64,000 nt of DNA from Flaviflexus equikiangi (GCF_014069875.1 NZ_CP059676.1:2108001-2172000), one strand, 5' to 3'. Counted from the stretch's first letter, positions 46,501 through 54,260 are shown. Numbers and translations are program-made. The notes: generated by a model from the sequence alone, not told the origin.

Positions 46501-47870
46501 ACGGCAGAACCTGTCTCGTCGTAGCCCTTGGCCTGGACGCGGCGCGTCAGCCCGGGGAACACGCGTGTTGCGTCCCCGATGTGGTGAAGGGGCGCGACGG
46601 AGTATCCGGACACCTCTCCCGATCCGCGGTCGACGACGAGTCCGATCCCGTTCGGAACGGGACGCTCCTGCCCATCAGACGGGTTGTGGGGAGTGTCGAC
46701 GACAGTCTCCCCCGGCGCGACGGCACCCATGCTCGTCGAGCCGCCCCCATCGAGATTCGCGGCGTTGAACGCACCGAGTTCTTTCATGAGGACACCCAGG
46801 TCTGTCAGTGTGACGCCGGTGGATGAGGCCTGCCTCCCATCGACCACGAGAAGGTACATGAGCGAGCCGGTCTCGTTGAAGCCGATCGCTGTTCGCGGGT
46901 TGAGCGCGGTGTCCCGAGAGACGACGGGTTCGCCGTTTGAGACAAGCATGGCGTTGGCGCCGATGGCGGCGGAGATCTCTCCAGCCTCGGATGTCACGGC
47001 TATCTCGACGACGAGCTGGTCGCCGACCTCGACGGCGTCAAGAGCACGATCGGTGCCGGGTGCATCTCGCTCGACGAGGGAGATGACGCCCTCGGGCAGC
47101 TGGCCCGTGGCAGGGATGCCGACAGAGGTCACGATTCCATCTGGGCTGATGAGGATCTCGGTTCCCGTGCCCCCGTTGAGGGCCCGATCGCGCGTATAGT
47201 CACCCCACACGTGGTTGAACATGCCGATCTGGCCTTCACCCAGAAAGTACGAGTTGACTCCTGCGATGTCGAGGTCGAGCGGCTCGCCATTGTGCGTCAC
47301 CTCTGCCGTGAGCGTGATCCCGGCAAAGGCGGCCAAGCCCTCCGGCGTGAAGACGACGGGAATGTGGCTCGACGTGATGGCGCCATTGCCGGTTCCCGCG
47401 GGGACCGTCACGATTCCTTCTTCTTCGGAGATGCCCACGCCGGAGGGTGCCTTTGAGGCGTTGATGTCGAAGAAGGAGCCGTTAACGCCCGCGATAGCGT
47501 CCGCATTCTCGATGAGATCTGAGACCGGTTCCGCGTCGGAGACTGTACCGGGATAGAGGTAGTCTGCTCTGACTGAGCCGGAGCCCAAGTCTGCGACGAG
47601 AACATCGAACTCGAGTCTGCCGCCCGGCTGAATCCGGTCGACGCTGACAAGCTCAACGCCTGGGGCAAGCATCTGCCTGTCATAGTTGGTGACGATAGCT
47701 GTGCCGCCACCGTCGATCGTCATTGCATCGACAGCAGCGATGACAGCATCGGACTGCACGAGCCCGTCTGACGCTATCGCCGGTATTGCTCCCATACCCA
47801 TGCCGGCGACGAGGACACCGGCGACAAGCCGGCCCCCTGCCCGCGATCGGGAGTTGTGTCTTGAACCCAT
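43575..47870 (-). CDS. Secreted phosphodiester glycosidase-metallophosphatase protein with C-terminal repeats
   Basis: A 1431-residue secreted protein; ATG 47870 has GGAG upstream and a signal peptide of about 34 residues. Residues about 50-410 are a NAGPA-like phosphodiester glycosidase domain (NGSFFDINA near 131, NLDGGGSTSM near 375). Then Ig-like and carbohydrate-binding-like regions (about 440-780), a metallophosphatase domain with SDAQF (787), INGDFVDEG (825), PGNHEI (854) and FQHHPVDD (924), another Ig-like part, and at 1225-1431 four 45-residue repeats with a partial fifth. No sorting signal. It may release sugar or phosphate groups from wall teichoic acid, glycolipid or host glycans; substrate unknown. 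Confidence 0.85.
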   Translation of the reverse strand: MGSRHNSRSRAGGRLVAGVLVAGMGMGAIPAIASDGLVQSDAVIAAVDAMTIDGGGTAIVTNYDRQMLAPGVELVSVDRIQPGGRLEFDVLVADLGSGSVRADYLYPGTVSDAEPVSDLIENADAIAGVNGSFFDINASKAPSGVGISEEEGIVTVPAGTGNGAITSSHIPVVFTPEGLAAFAGITLTAEVTHNGEPLDLDIAGVNSYFLGEGQIGMFNHVWGDYTRDRALNGGTGTEILISPDGIVTSVGIPATGQLPEGVISLVERDAPGTDRALDAVEVGDQLVVEIAVTSEAGEISAAIGANAMLVSNGEPVVSRDTALNPRTAIGFNETGSLMYLLVVDGRQASSTGVTLTDLGVLMKELGAFNAANLDGGGSTSMGAVAPGETVVDTPHNPSDGQERPVPNGIGLVVDRGSGEVSGYSVAPLHHIGDATRVFPGLTRRVQAKGYDETGSAVPGTVPAWSATGAVTVESHGDHTATLTGIATGTDTVVASHGDASGSLNIEVLGELSRIEVSPSVVQLSSSDDVASFTVYGYDKDGYRAPIDAGDVTIAGNEGGAFTIEPGSTGTFAVSANADNASAPLTVDVNGISAEAAVSVGVDTLPVANFEDADQWTAGQARAPGVTVTPADGQDDRGGAAISFDFTQSTGTRGAYAIAPGDGIEIPGQPTALTAWMDGNAHGAWPRIQVRQADGTVTQLDGSAEPFEGWRRVTFAVPSGVDYPLTFQMFRLMETRPAAQYTDSVVVSDIQALVPTRVDLPVVEDVTDPVIVRAGGTDDSPLRIAVVSDAQFVARQPDSGAVQGARESFREILAEDPDLVIINGDFVDEGAPEDFELAQRIIDEELGDFPYVYVPGNHEIMGGDIRNFVDAFGATNGYLDVEGTRLVWVNSAPGSLSHDFEQLTMLRRALDDAATNDDITGVVLFQHHPVDDPLPTKASQMSNRLDAEMLRDWLEDFRSQTGKPIANVAAGVGIFHAMTLDGIPYFINGNAGKGPTGGSSGSFTGWSMIGIDPAASSSPREWISFEVNTRVDDDGLSLGEFPTVLEANGEAITLTPTMSQDDGVRTMPVAWPMSYAWSSDSIHIGDVESAAEGSIAAFDPESNTLTPLSGGEGSLTLTVNTESVTADFTIAPDLVPVTPEKPGFTGNVISIPEVDGVDYLIADKVVTGNIEIKKDTTVTARAAEGYILSEGARSEWSFALPAPTTGNLFRFPNAWDSTDIGLTIAFGREGDEVIVGDWDGDGQDSIGVRRGKVFYLDNELVGGVADASFRYGREGDEVLVGDWDGNGSDTLGVRRGDTFLLMNELVGGDAEITFHYGRESDEVLVGDWDGNSSDTILVRRGRVFFVSNALQGGNAETSFAYGRNADEALPGDFDGDGNDTIALRRGETIFLKNVLSGGPADEAIDFADGAVFVGDWDGDGVDTPVMNQHVSR
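43578..44195 (-). repeat. Four 45-residue tandem repeats (135 bases) and a partial fifth
   Basis: Each unit reads GREGDEVLVGDWDGNGSDT followed by a strand-rich half ending near NELVGG. The D-x-D-G-x-x-D core resembles calcium-binding FG-GAP/VCBS or actinobacterial wall-binding repeats. Units are nearly the same length and well diverged at the base level. Confidence 0.9.
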
Positions 47871-48092
47871 TGTCACTCCAGTCAACAATCCATGTCTGTT
47901 TTGCCCGTATCGGGCCAGGATCATGGTTGCCAACGCAGGTGAACTCGAGGCGACCCGTGGGGGACGGGAGGGAAAGCCTGCGTAAACAAAGCTGTATCCT
48001 CCTGCTGAACTCGAGTCATGATCAGCACAAACACCGCACTATCGGCACGAGTGAAGCACGTCACCTCCCTCAGGGCGCCGTGGGCACGCGAA

Positions 48093-48134
48093 AGCCCCGG
48101 ATTGTGGAGGAGTGAAATCCTCCCATCCGGGGCT
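48093..48134 (-). terminator. Terminator after YagU-like gene
   Basis: A 10-bp outer stem (48093-48102 with 48125-48134) encloses a second stem GGAGGA/TCCTCC, 13 bases beyond the stop of the minus-strand gene. Confidence 0.75.
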
Positions 48135-48146
48135 GAAGCGCGTTAT

Positions 48147-48692
48147 CTACCTGGCCGCGACGGGCAGGGGAACCTCGGGATCGGGTTCACCGGTCATCCG
48201 GTTGCGAATGTCGCGGCGGACGATCTCGATCGACCACATCCAGATCACGTGGCCGAGAGCCTCCGAGAAATGCTCCTCCCAGGGCTGATCCCAGGGAGCC
48301 GGGACGGTGCCCAAGGCTGGCATGAGGAGGACATGGAAGAAGATCCACAGGAAGAGACCAGCAGCGGCGCCCTGCCACAGCTTGACCTTCGGGTACTTCT
48401 CGGCGACAACGCAGTAGAGGACACCGAAGAAGATCGCGAACCCGAAGTGGACGATAAAGGACGAGATCGGCAGATCCCAGCCGTTGAAGTTGATCGTGGC
48501 GCGAGAGACAGATTCGGGGATGCCGATCTGTTCGAGCATCGTCTGCGGAGGATTGACGAGGTTGCGCTCGGGGGTGCGCGGAGGGAACGGCACTTCCCAT
48601 CCGAACTTGACGATTGCCGAGAAAGCTCCGGCGATCAGGCCGACAAGCACGGCGGTCGAGTAGCGGCGACGTTTCGGATCAGTCACGGTCAC
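48147..48692 (-). CDS. YagU family (DUF1440) inner membrane protein
   Basis: A 181-residue membrane protein with about four helices. The segments VPFPPRTPERNLVNPP and GFAIFFGVLYCVVAEKYPKV with FSEALGHVIWMWSIE are characteristic of the YagU/DUF1440 family, linked to acid resistance in E. coli. GTG 48692 has GGAGT upstream. Its function here is not known. Confidence 0.85.
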   Translation of the reverse strand: MTVTDPKRRRYSTAVLVGLIAGAFSAIVKFGWEVPFPPRTPERNLVNPPQTMLEQIGIPESVSRATINFNGWDLPISSFIVHFGFAIFFGVLYCVVAEKYPKVKLWQGAAAGLFLWIFFHVLLMPALGTVPAPWDQPWEEHFSEALGHVIWMWSIEIVRRDIRNRMTGEPDPEVPLPVAAR

Positions 48693-48759
48693 AATTGGAC
48701 TCCTCGTGAATCATGCCCTGCACCATGCGGGGACAAGAAAGAGAATGTCCGATTAGTCC

Positions 48760-48796
48760 GAAAAAACCAGGACCTCTGTCCTCTGAGGTCTCTGGT
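48760..48796 (-). terminator. Rho-independent terminator of the ABC operon
   Basis: Read on the minus strand, an 11-bp stem with one bulged base is followed directly by six T. It is the best intrinsic terminator in the region and lies about 150 bases after the membrane protein gene, so it ends the 54260-48945 operon. Confidence 0.85.
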
Positions 48797-48944
48797 CTCG
48801 TGTGGTCTCTGTCGCTCCGCCGAAGCCCTCTCCGGGGTATAAAGTCGTGGATTTCCGGCGGTGGACGAGGATGGAAGAGCGCCTGCTATCTTGCACGCGG
48901 GTGATCGAGTTAGCGCCGATGCATCCTCACTCGGCCCTCAATGT

Positions 48945-49565
48945 TTACCCTCCAAATCTGGGATTGGGAGCACTGGCAACAAATAAACCAACTCCATAAA
49001 TAACGACCGCAACACTGACGAGAACACCGCTCGTGTTCATGACGAGATTCCACGAATGCACTGCGTATTCGTCTTTCCAGGAAAACCCTAAGAAGATGGC
49101 GAGAAGTCCTACCGGGATGATCCACATAATGGGTCCGGTGATGAGTCCGGCCGCAATAAACCCCACTCCGAGAAAGAAGACTGTGGAAGTGAGAAACACA
49201 GCCACGTGCTGCCACGGTAGGTCCAACCCCAGGCTTTCCCTCAAGAGTGTCGAGACGCCCAATATCAGCAAGCCCTGAAAAAACGTGGCTGTCAGCAGAA
49301 GCAGGGCCCTTGCTCGTGCCACCCTCCGCGTCGCGAGCACCTCCATCGCAGGAATGACGGGATGGACGAGTGTGGCAGTGAGCGACCCAAGTACGAAACC
49401 GATGAGGTAACTGAAGGGAGTGTCCCTGACGTTGTTGAAACCGGGAATGCCATATGCGGAAGGATGAAGGAGAAGCAGAGTGAATGTTGCGATGACAGAG
49501 AGGACCGCCACGCCCCAAGTACGCCGTGTTTTGAGGAAAACTCGCCAGACTCCTGGACCCGTCAT
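48945..49565 (-). CDS. Membrane protein of peptide/ABC operon
   Basis: A 206-residue membrane protein with about six helices; family not recognised. Start ATG 49565, which in the ancestral arrangement overlaps the stop of the ABC ATPase (ATGA at 49562-49565). It is now separated from the ATPase by 57 bases plus the IS21 element. The arrangement suggests it is a permease partner or an immunity factor of the ABC system. It may now depend on read-through or transcription from the IS, as istA/istB run in the same direction. Confidence 0.8.
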   Translation of the reverse strand: MTGPGVWRVFLKTRRTWGVAVLSVIATFTLLLLHPSAYGIPGFNNVRDTPFSYLIGFVLGSLTATLVHPVIPAMEVLATRRVARARALLLLTATFFQGLLILGVSTLLRESLGLDLPWQHVAVFLTSTVFFLGVGFIAAGLITGPIMWIIPVGLLAIFLGFSWKDEYAVHSWNLVMNTSGVLVSVAVVIYGVGLFVASAPNPRFGG

Positions 49566-49618
49566 CGGCGAGCTCTCATCAAATCCATGTAGATGCGCTC
49601 CAGCTCTTCAATCGAACG

Positions 49619-49622
49619 GTCC
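49619..49622. repeat. Target-site duplication, left copy (GTCC)
   Basis: GTCC lies just outside the left IS end and again at 51943-51946. Removal of one copy with the element restores the ABC ATPase frame. Confidence 0.85.
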
Positions 49623-49685
49623 TGATGGCGCTCATTGGTTTTCCCCGGTTGTGCTCATTGAAATTCCCCAGGCCGCGGTCTCAGA

Positions 49686-50478
49686 TTAGCGTATGTTGAT
49701 GCCGGTGGTGGCTCGTCTGAGTTCGTCGGCTTGGTCGGTGTGGTGACGGAGGCGGTAGGACGGACCATCGAGAGTGATGACGACGGATCTGTGGAGGAGT
49801 CGGTCGAGCATTGCGGCTGCGACGGTAGTGTCGCCCAGGATCTCTCCCCACGCGCCGACGGGCCGGTTTGTTGTCAGGATGATCGAGGTTTTTAGGTAGC
49901 GTTGATTGATGACCTGGAAGAGCGCGGAGGCGGCTTCTGCGGGCAGTGGGAGGTAGCCGAGTTCATCGATGATGAGGAGTGAGGGGCCGGCGAAGAATCT
50001 CATCATTGTTGACCATTTACCCTCGATCGCGGCCCGGTGGCAGCGTGCTGCGAGGTCAGCGGCGGTGGTGAAGTAGACCCGGTACCCGGCCGTGACTGCC
50101 GCGTGCCCAAGGCCTGCAGCGATATGGGTTTTACCCGCTCCGGGCGGACCCACGAGTAAGACGTTGGTGGCATTGTGGATGAACCTGCACGTTCCGAGCT
50201 CGTGGAGGAGGTTGCGGTCGATGCCGGAAGCATAGTCGACATCGAACGCGTCCAGGGTGAGCCCGGAGGGGATGTTGGCAAACCGGAACCTGCCAGCTAA
50301 TTGCCGTGCTTCTTGAGCGCTGAGTTCGATCGCGAAGAGCTTTTCCAGGGTCTGGGTCAGTGTCAGCTCTTGGGCTATGGCCTGGTCCATGGGGAAGAGC
50401 GTCAAGGGTGGCAGACAGTTTCAATGCCGATAGGTGTTGGCGTAATTGTTCGTAAACAATGTTGGCTTCGAGTGTCAT
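49686..50478 (-). pseudogene. istB: IstB helper ATPase of IS21 element, frameshifted
   Basis: Start ATG 50478 overlaps the istA stop. The first 30 residues (MTLEANIVYEQLRQH... up to LDALP) are in one frame. At the CCCC run, 50391-50394 on the plus strand as GGGG, the frame shifts: the rest, from MDQAIAQELTL on, with Walker A GPPGAGKTH and Walker B LLIIDELGY, lies one base off. Removing one C would give a normal protein of 263 residues. It is either an inactivating indel, a sequencing error in a homopolymer, or a +1 frameshift on CCC-C. The larger frame could still start at an internal codon (TTG 50405 or ATG 50390) and give an almost full AAA+ domain. Confidence 0.8.
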
Positions 50479-51806
50479 GACAGGGTGTTCCTCCCTCGTG
50501 CGATCGCTTCATAGATTGATAGGTCAATGATCTGAGCCGGTTCAGCAGACCGTGTGGGGCCGGTGAGCTGGGCTGCTGCGGCACGAGAGCGTTCTCCGGG
50601 TGGGATGCGCTCTTTCTTCCGGTGAGCCCGCCCTGGAGGGGCAGAGGCTAAAGCGAGTGTCTCAAGAGCAGTCACGTGTTGGGATTGCCGCACCGTCATG
50701 CCCAGTCCGTCTTCGTGGACCGTGTGCTGAGCGATGGTGGCGCCTTGGGCAGTGGTGATCAGGATTGATTTCTTGCCCAGGCGTGCTGAGACATTCACAG
50801 TGCCGAAGACGAACTCCGGCGGGACAGAATACCTGTTGCCTCGCCACTCAATGAGTGCTTGACGAGAGACTTGACGCTGCTCGACAACCACAACAGGAAA
50901 CATCGTCACCGGCACCGGCTGAAGCCGCTCGTGACAGAACAGGCTTGTGGGGGTGGACCATCCCGTCTGTGTTCGGCGTTGACGTGAGTCCTGAGATTCA
51001 GCGAAGGACGTCAACGATTGTTGGGCTTGCTCGAGAGTCAGATCATCGGGCAGGGTGCGCCACCAGCGTTGGGCCAGGGTGTGGTTGTTCTTCTCCACGA
51101 CACCTTTACGGTTTCCTGACCGCGGCCGGCACGCAACGACTTGCACTGCGAAGTGTTTAGCAAAGGCCCCGAAGTTAGCGGTGACATCATTGCTGCCAGG
51201 TTTGATGACCTGAGTCATCCGGTCGAATCTCCACTGACGGCTCACCCCGCCAAGTTCAGTCACAACAACGGTGATCGCATGCATGAGATGAGCCTGATCA
51301 AGGGAAGGACAGATCACTGCTCGCCATTTCCCCGAAAAGGGCAGCGACCCCACCAGGACATACGCGGTCTTCCTGGGGAAAGCCCAACCGGTAGGTGGGT
51401 CAGGAAGTTCAACCCAGTCGAACTGAGTCTCCTCGCCCGGCGGGTGCTCGATGACAGCGTTCGCCCTTTTGGTGACGTGAGCACATGCCTGACAGGCTGG
51501 CCGTAAGCCACGGGCACGGACCTGGCGTGTGAGCGTTTGATACGAGCCAGGAAATCCCAGACCGAGCAGTTCATCAAACAAGGTCTGAGCGAACAGGTGG
51601 GGATCCTCGATCAATCTCGCAGATACGTATTCCACAAACGGCTCAAACGAGCTCTCGGGTTTCTTGCGTTTGCCAGGCTCTTGCTTACCGATCAGATATG
51701 ACCGGATGGTCTTACGGTCTCTTCCAGTGATTCGGGCGATCTCACTGATAGAGATTCCCCGACGATGTAATGCGTGGATATCCACGGCTTCCTCCTGTGT
51801 CAACAT
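50475..51806 (-). CDS. istA: IS21 transposase IstA
   Basis: A 443-residue DDE transposase, full length and apparently intact. N-terminal helix-turn-helix GISISEIARITGRDRKTIRSYL; catalytic Asp in TQFDWVELP, Asp in RFDRMTQVI and Glu in GVVEKNNHTLAQR; C-terminal beta-barrel-like region with EWRGNRYSVPPE. Start ATG 51806 has no clear ribosome-binding site; a GTG 7 codons on is preceded by GGAGG and may be the real start. A long hairpin lies just upstream. Confidence 0.93.
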   Translation of the reverse strand: MLTQEEAVDIHALHRRGISISEIARITGRDRKTIRSYLIGKQEPGKRKKPESSFEPFVEYVSARLIEDPHLFAQTLFDELLGLGFPGSYQTLTRQVRARGLRPACQACAHVTKRANAVIEHPPGEETQFDWVELPDPPTGWAFPRKTAYVLVGSLPFSGKWRAVICPSLDQAHLMHAITVVVTELGGVSRQWRFDRMTQVIKPGSNDVTANFGAFAKHFAVQVVACRPRSGNRKGVVEKNNHTLAQRWWRTLPDDLTLEQAQQSLTSFAESQDSRQRRTQTGWSTPTSLFCHERLQPVPVTMFPVVVVEQRQVSRQALIEWRGNRYSVPPEFVFGTVNVSARLGKKSILITTAQGATIAQHTVHEDGLGMTVRQSQHVTALETLALASAPPGRAHRKKERIPPGERSRAAAAQLTGPTRSAEPAQIIDLSIYEAIARGRNTLS

Positions 51807-51813
51807 AGAGACA

Positions 51814-51867
51814 GGGCCTTCCTCTAGCTCGTGCGTGGTCGAATACCACTAGCTTCGAGGAAGGCCC
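51814..51867 (-). promoter_or_regulatory. Long hairpin in the istA leader
   Basis: An 11-bp perfect stem (51814-51824 with 51857-51867), continued by shorter inner pairs, just before the istA start. It may shield transposase expression from outside transcription by attenuation or by hiding the start; function inferred. Confidence 0.5.
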
Positions 51868-51939
51868 GCCCCTATGAACGGAAGCGGCCCCGGGTGGGGA
51901 AATTCAATGAGCAGAACTGGGGAATTTCAACGAGCGTCA

Positions 51940-52638
51940 TCAGTCCCCTTCACGGAGAATGTCCGCTGACCCTGCGTACGCCAGACTTCCTTCAGCGATA
52001 ACAATAAGAAAGTCAGCCAAGGATGCAACATCCACAATCAGATGCGTGGAGATTAGGACCAATCTCGAATCCACCGCTCTCAGCACTTCTCGAAACTGTG
52101 AACGCTGCTCGGGATCCAGGCCCGATGTCGGCTCATCGAGGATCAGCAGATCAGGATCACCTGCTGTCACTGCCGCTATTCCGGCCCGTTGACGCATTCC
52201 GCCCGACAGCTCCCCCAGCTTGACACGCTTAGCCTGCGAGAGCTGGACACGACCGATAGCCACTTGAGATGCCGTCCGAATATCGGCTTTCGAAAGACCG
52301 CGCATCCACAAGGAATACTCCACATACTCCTCCACCGTCAGCTTTTCATCGGCGCTAAAGTCCTGTGGCAGGTAGCCGAGGTTTCGTCGAACGAAATTTC
52401 GCCCTTGTCTGGTAGCGATGTCATGACCAAGGACAACGATGCTTCCAGCTTTCGGCTTCAACAGCGTTGCAATTGTCCGCATGAGCGTCGTCTTGCCCGC
52501 CCCGTTCGGACCAACCAGTGCCACAATCGAGCGATCAGGCACTTCCAGCGAGAAGTCCTTGAGAACTTCGCGGCGGCCGTATCCTTGCGTAAGGCCTGAG
52601 ACCTTTATACCCACTCGCCCATTACCTTCGATCGTCAT
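51940..52638 (-). CDS. ABC transporter ATP-binding protein, 3' end replaced by IS21
   Basis: A 232-residue ATPase. Walker A GPNGAGKT, Q-loop PQDFS, signature LSGGMRQRAG, Walker B LLILDEPTSGLD and switch His STHL are intact; it is like CcmA/drug-exporter type ATPases. The stop codon at 51940-51942 lies inside the IS end. Joining the sequence across the duplication gives a natural end of 18 more residues (RSIEELERIYMDLMRARR) and a TGA that overlaps the next gene. The lost segment is a C-terminal helix outside the nucleotide-binding core, so the truncated form could still work. Coupled to the permease gene by ATGA (52635-52638). Confidence 0.9.
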   Translation of the reverse strand: MTIEGNGRVGIKVSGLTQGYGRREVLKDFSLEVPDRSIVALVGPNGAGKTTLMRTIATLLKPKAGSIVVLGHDIATRQGRNFVRRNLGYLPQDFSADEKLTVEEYVEYSLWMRGLSKADIRTASQVAIGRVQLSQAKRVKLGELSGGMRQRAGIAAVTAGDPDLLILDEPTSGLDPEQRSQFREVLRAVDSRLVLISTHLIVDVASLADFLIVIAEGSLAYAGSADILREGD

Positions 52639-53888
52639 CGTTTAATCTCTCCCGAGAACTCGCAATACTCGTTGTAACGGGCCAGCTGCTCGCCGAGCCA
52701 GGCAACTCGATCCGCCTCCGACCATTCCTCAAGAATCTGTCCAACCCGGTGTCGCCACGCGTCCATGTCTGGACTCGACGTCGCCCACGAATCATCCGTC
52801 ATATCACCCATGACATATGCCGTCATGAGGTCGGCGACTTGGAAGTGACGCTCAAAAGCTTCGCCCGAAGAGTTGCCGTCCACGCACTGCGGAAACCCCG
52901 TATGCGTATCCACCGCGGGCGCAACAAAGCCCTGCGCTGATCGAAGCGATGCGCTGCCCTCAACGGGAGCAACAGTCACCCCATCACTGCCGCGGCTCGC
53001 ACCGTCATAACCAGGTTCAGCAAAAACAAGACCGGGACGTTCAATCCCCGCAGCCACTTCGAGTGCTTGAGCCCGTTCCAATTGGGCAACGAGCCCCGGA
53101 AGCAACGGCGCATCCTCGGGCCAGACACAGATCGAATCCGCTGCGACCGTGACGCACTGTGGATCCTCGGTTGGCACCCGAGGATAGTTGTAGACGTGAA
53201 CCGAACCGCCCACGAAAACCACGGCGATAAAGCCAGCGAGGGTCAGACCACCAACTGCAGCAGATCGCCTTTCGCCGCCTGTGTACGCTAGGGCGAGGCC
53301 TGCGAAAAGCAAGATAATGAGAAGTACTGCCAAGATAAGTGCAGCTGGATCGAACGACGCCCATGTATCCGCATGAGCACTCGTCACAATCGTGTACATC
53401 CACGCGTAGGCGGCAAGCATAAAGGCGACGAGCGGTGCTATCACTCGACCGTCGAATACCCGGGCAGAGACCTTGCCGAGAAGAACCATTCCGGTTCCGA
53501 ACAGAACAGCGTAGAGGGGGTATCCCCAATCGAGATAGCCATATCCGCCTGCCGCAACCGACGCATATGCGATGCCTGAAGCAGTCACCGACGGGATAAT
53601 CGAGAGCGTCAGAACATCGGCGCCCCAGTGCAAGAGCACAATCCCGAATTGGGAGCGAAGCGTCGCTTCGGTGACCGGTCTCCTCTCGGACTTGATCCGA
53701 TCTGACTCTCGCGATGCAGAAATCGCCGCTGCTACGGCGCCTACCAAGAGCGTAGAGATCCATACCGACGGACCTAGACCGTTGAATGTCGGCCACCATC
53801 TCCCGAGCAGCAGTAGAAGAACGGCCCCCTGGATAATGACAAGAAAAAGGGAGCCTCGAAGACGCTCCTTTATGCGAAGAAAACTCAC
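52635..53888 (-). CDS. Polytopic membrane protein with extracellular domain (ABC operon)
   Basis: A 417-residue protein with a GTG start. Residues about 10-240 carry six or seven membrane helices, and residues about 250-417 form a soluble, probably outside domain with four cysteines (DPQC, SICVW, PQCVDG, EYCEF) and an acidic C-terminal helix. No recognised family. The position between the secreted peptide and the ABC ATPase, coupled by ATGA to the latter, resembles the membrane component of lactococcin-972-type and other peptide export/immunity operons. The length and topology differ from the known LclB family. Confidence 0.75.
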   Translation of the reverse strand: MSFLRIKERLRGSLFLVIIQGAVLLLLLGRWWPTFNGLGPSVWISTLLVGAVAAAISASRESDRIKSERRPVTEATLRSQFGIVLLHWGADVLTLSIIPSVTASGIAYASVAAGGYGYLDWGYPLYAVLFGTGMVLLGKVSARVFDGRVIAPLVAFMLAAYAWMYTIVTSAHADTWASFDPAALILAVLLIILLFAGLALAYTGGERRSAAVGGLTLAGFIAVVFVGGSVHVYNYPRVPTEDPQCVTVAADSICVWPEDAPLLPGLVAQLERAQALEVAAGIERPGLVFAEPGYDGASRGSDGVTVAPVEGSASLRSAQGFVAPAVDTHTGFPQCVDGNSSGEAFERHFQVADLMTAYVMGDMTDDSWATSSPDMDAWRHRVGQILEEWSEADRVAWLGEQLARYNEYCEFSGEIKR

Positions 53889-53911
53889 GATGGCTATCCA
53901 AACTTACGGAT

Positions 53912-53943
53912 GGCGGGCGCGACGAGAGGCCGCCGCACCCGCC
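53912..53943 (-). promoter_or_regulatory. Hairpin between secreted peptide and permease genes
   Basis: A 10-bp GC-rich stem (53912-53921 with 53934-53943, one G-T pair) in the 63-base gap after the peptide gene. No T run. It could be a partial terminator or mRNA stabiliser that makes the peptide more abundant than the transporter. Confidence 0.5.
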
Positions 53944-53951
53944 GCCCTCGA

Positions 53952-54260
53952 TCACTGATACTTGGTCTGTGCGTCATGCACGTTAAAAGTGCATCCCACT
54001 TCGGATATGCCGGTGACATTCGAATTGCGGGAAACTGATCTGAAGGCCCCCATTCGAGTCGGTTGTGCCGTGCACCAGGCCTTGGTCGCATACTCAAATG
54101 ATCGTGTCGCCGGACGACAGTTCGTCCAGGCTTTCGAGCCGCTGATATAAGCCTGACAACCATAGACATTTGTCCCGCGATAGCCCTCTGCGGCAACAGC
54201 TGCACCGCCCATCCCCGTAACAAGCAAAAGTGTGGCCAAGAGTCCAATAGCCTTCTTCAT
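53952..54260 (-). CDS. Small secreted four-cysteine protein
   Basis: A 102-residue secreted protein; ATG 54260 has GGAGG four bases upstream. Signal peptide (MKKAIGLLATLLLVTGMGG, cleavage near AVAA). The mature part of about 78 residues has four Cys (VYGC, WTNC, KAWC, EVGC), which could form two disulfides, and many aromatic and polar residues. No similarity recognised. As first gene of an ABC/membrane-protein operon it could be a bacteriocin-like or signalling peptide; this is inference. The C terminus KYQ has no sorting signal. Confidence 0.75.
   Translation of the reverse strand: MKKAIGLLATLLLVTGMGGAAVAAEGYRGTNVYGCQAYISGSKAWTNCRPATRSFEYATKAWCTAQPTRMGAFRSVSRNSNVTGISEVGCTFNVHDAQTKYQ

Larger units (their letters stand above)
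49623..51942 (-). mobile_element. IS21-family insertion sequence (istA, istB)
   Basis: A 2320-base element. Terminal sequences begin TGATG and end CATCA. The outer 50 bases of each end form long imperfect inverted repeats (49623-49672 and 51893-51942), each with two copies of a GCTCATTGAAATTCCCC-like unit about 24 bases apart, the multiple terminal repeats typical of IS21. It is flanked by the 4-bp duplication GTCC. It has an intact istA and a frameshifted istB, overlapping by ATGA. It sits in the 3' end of an ABC ATPase gene. Confidence 0.93.
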
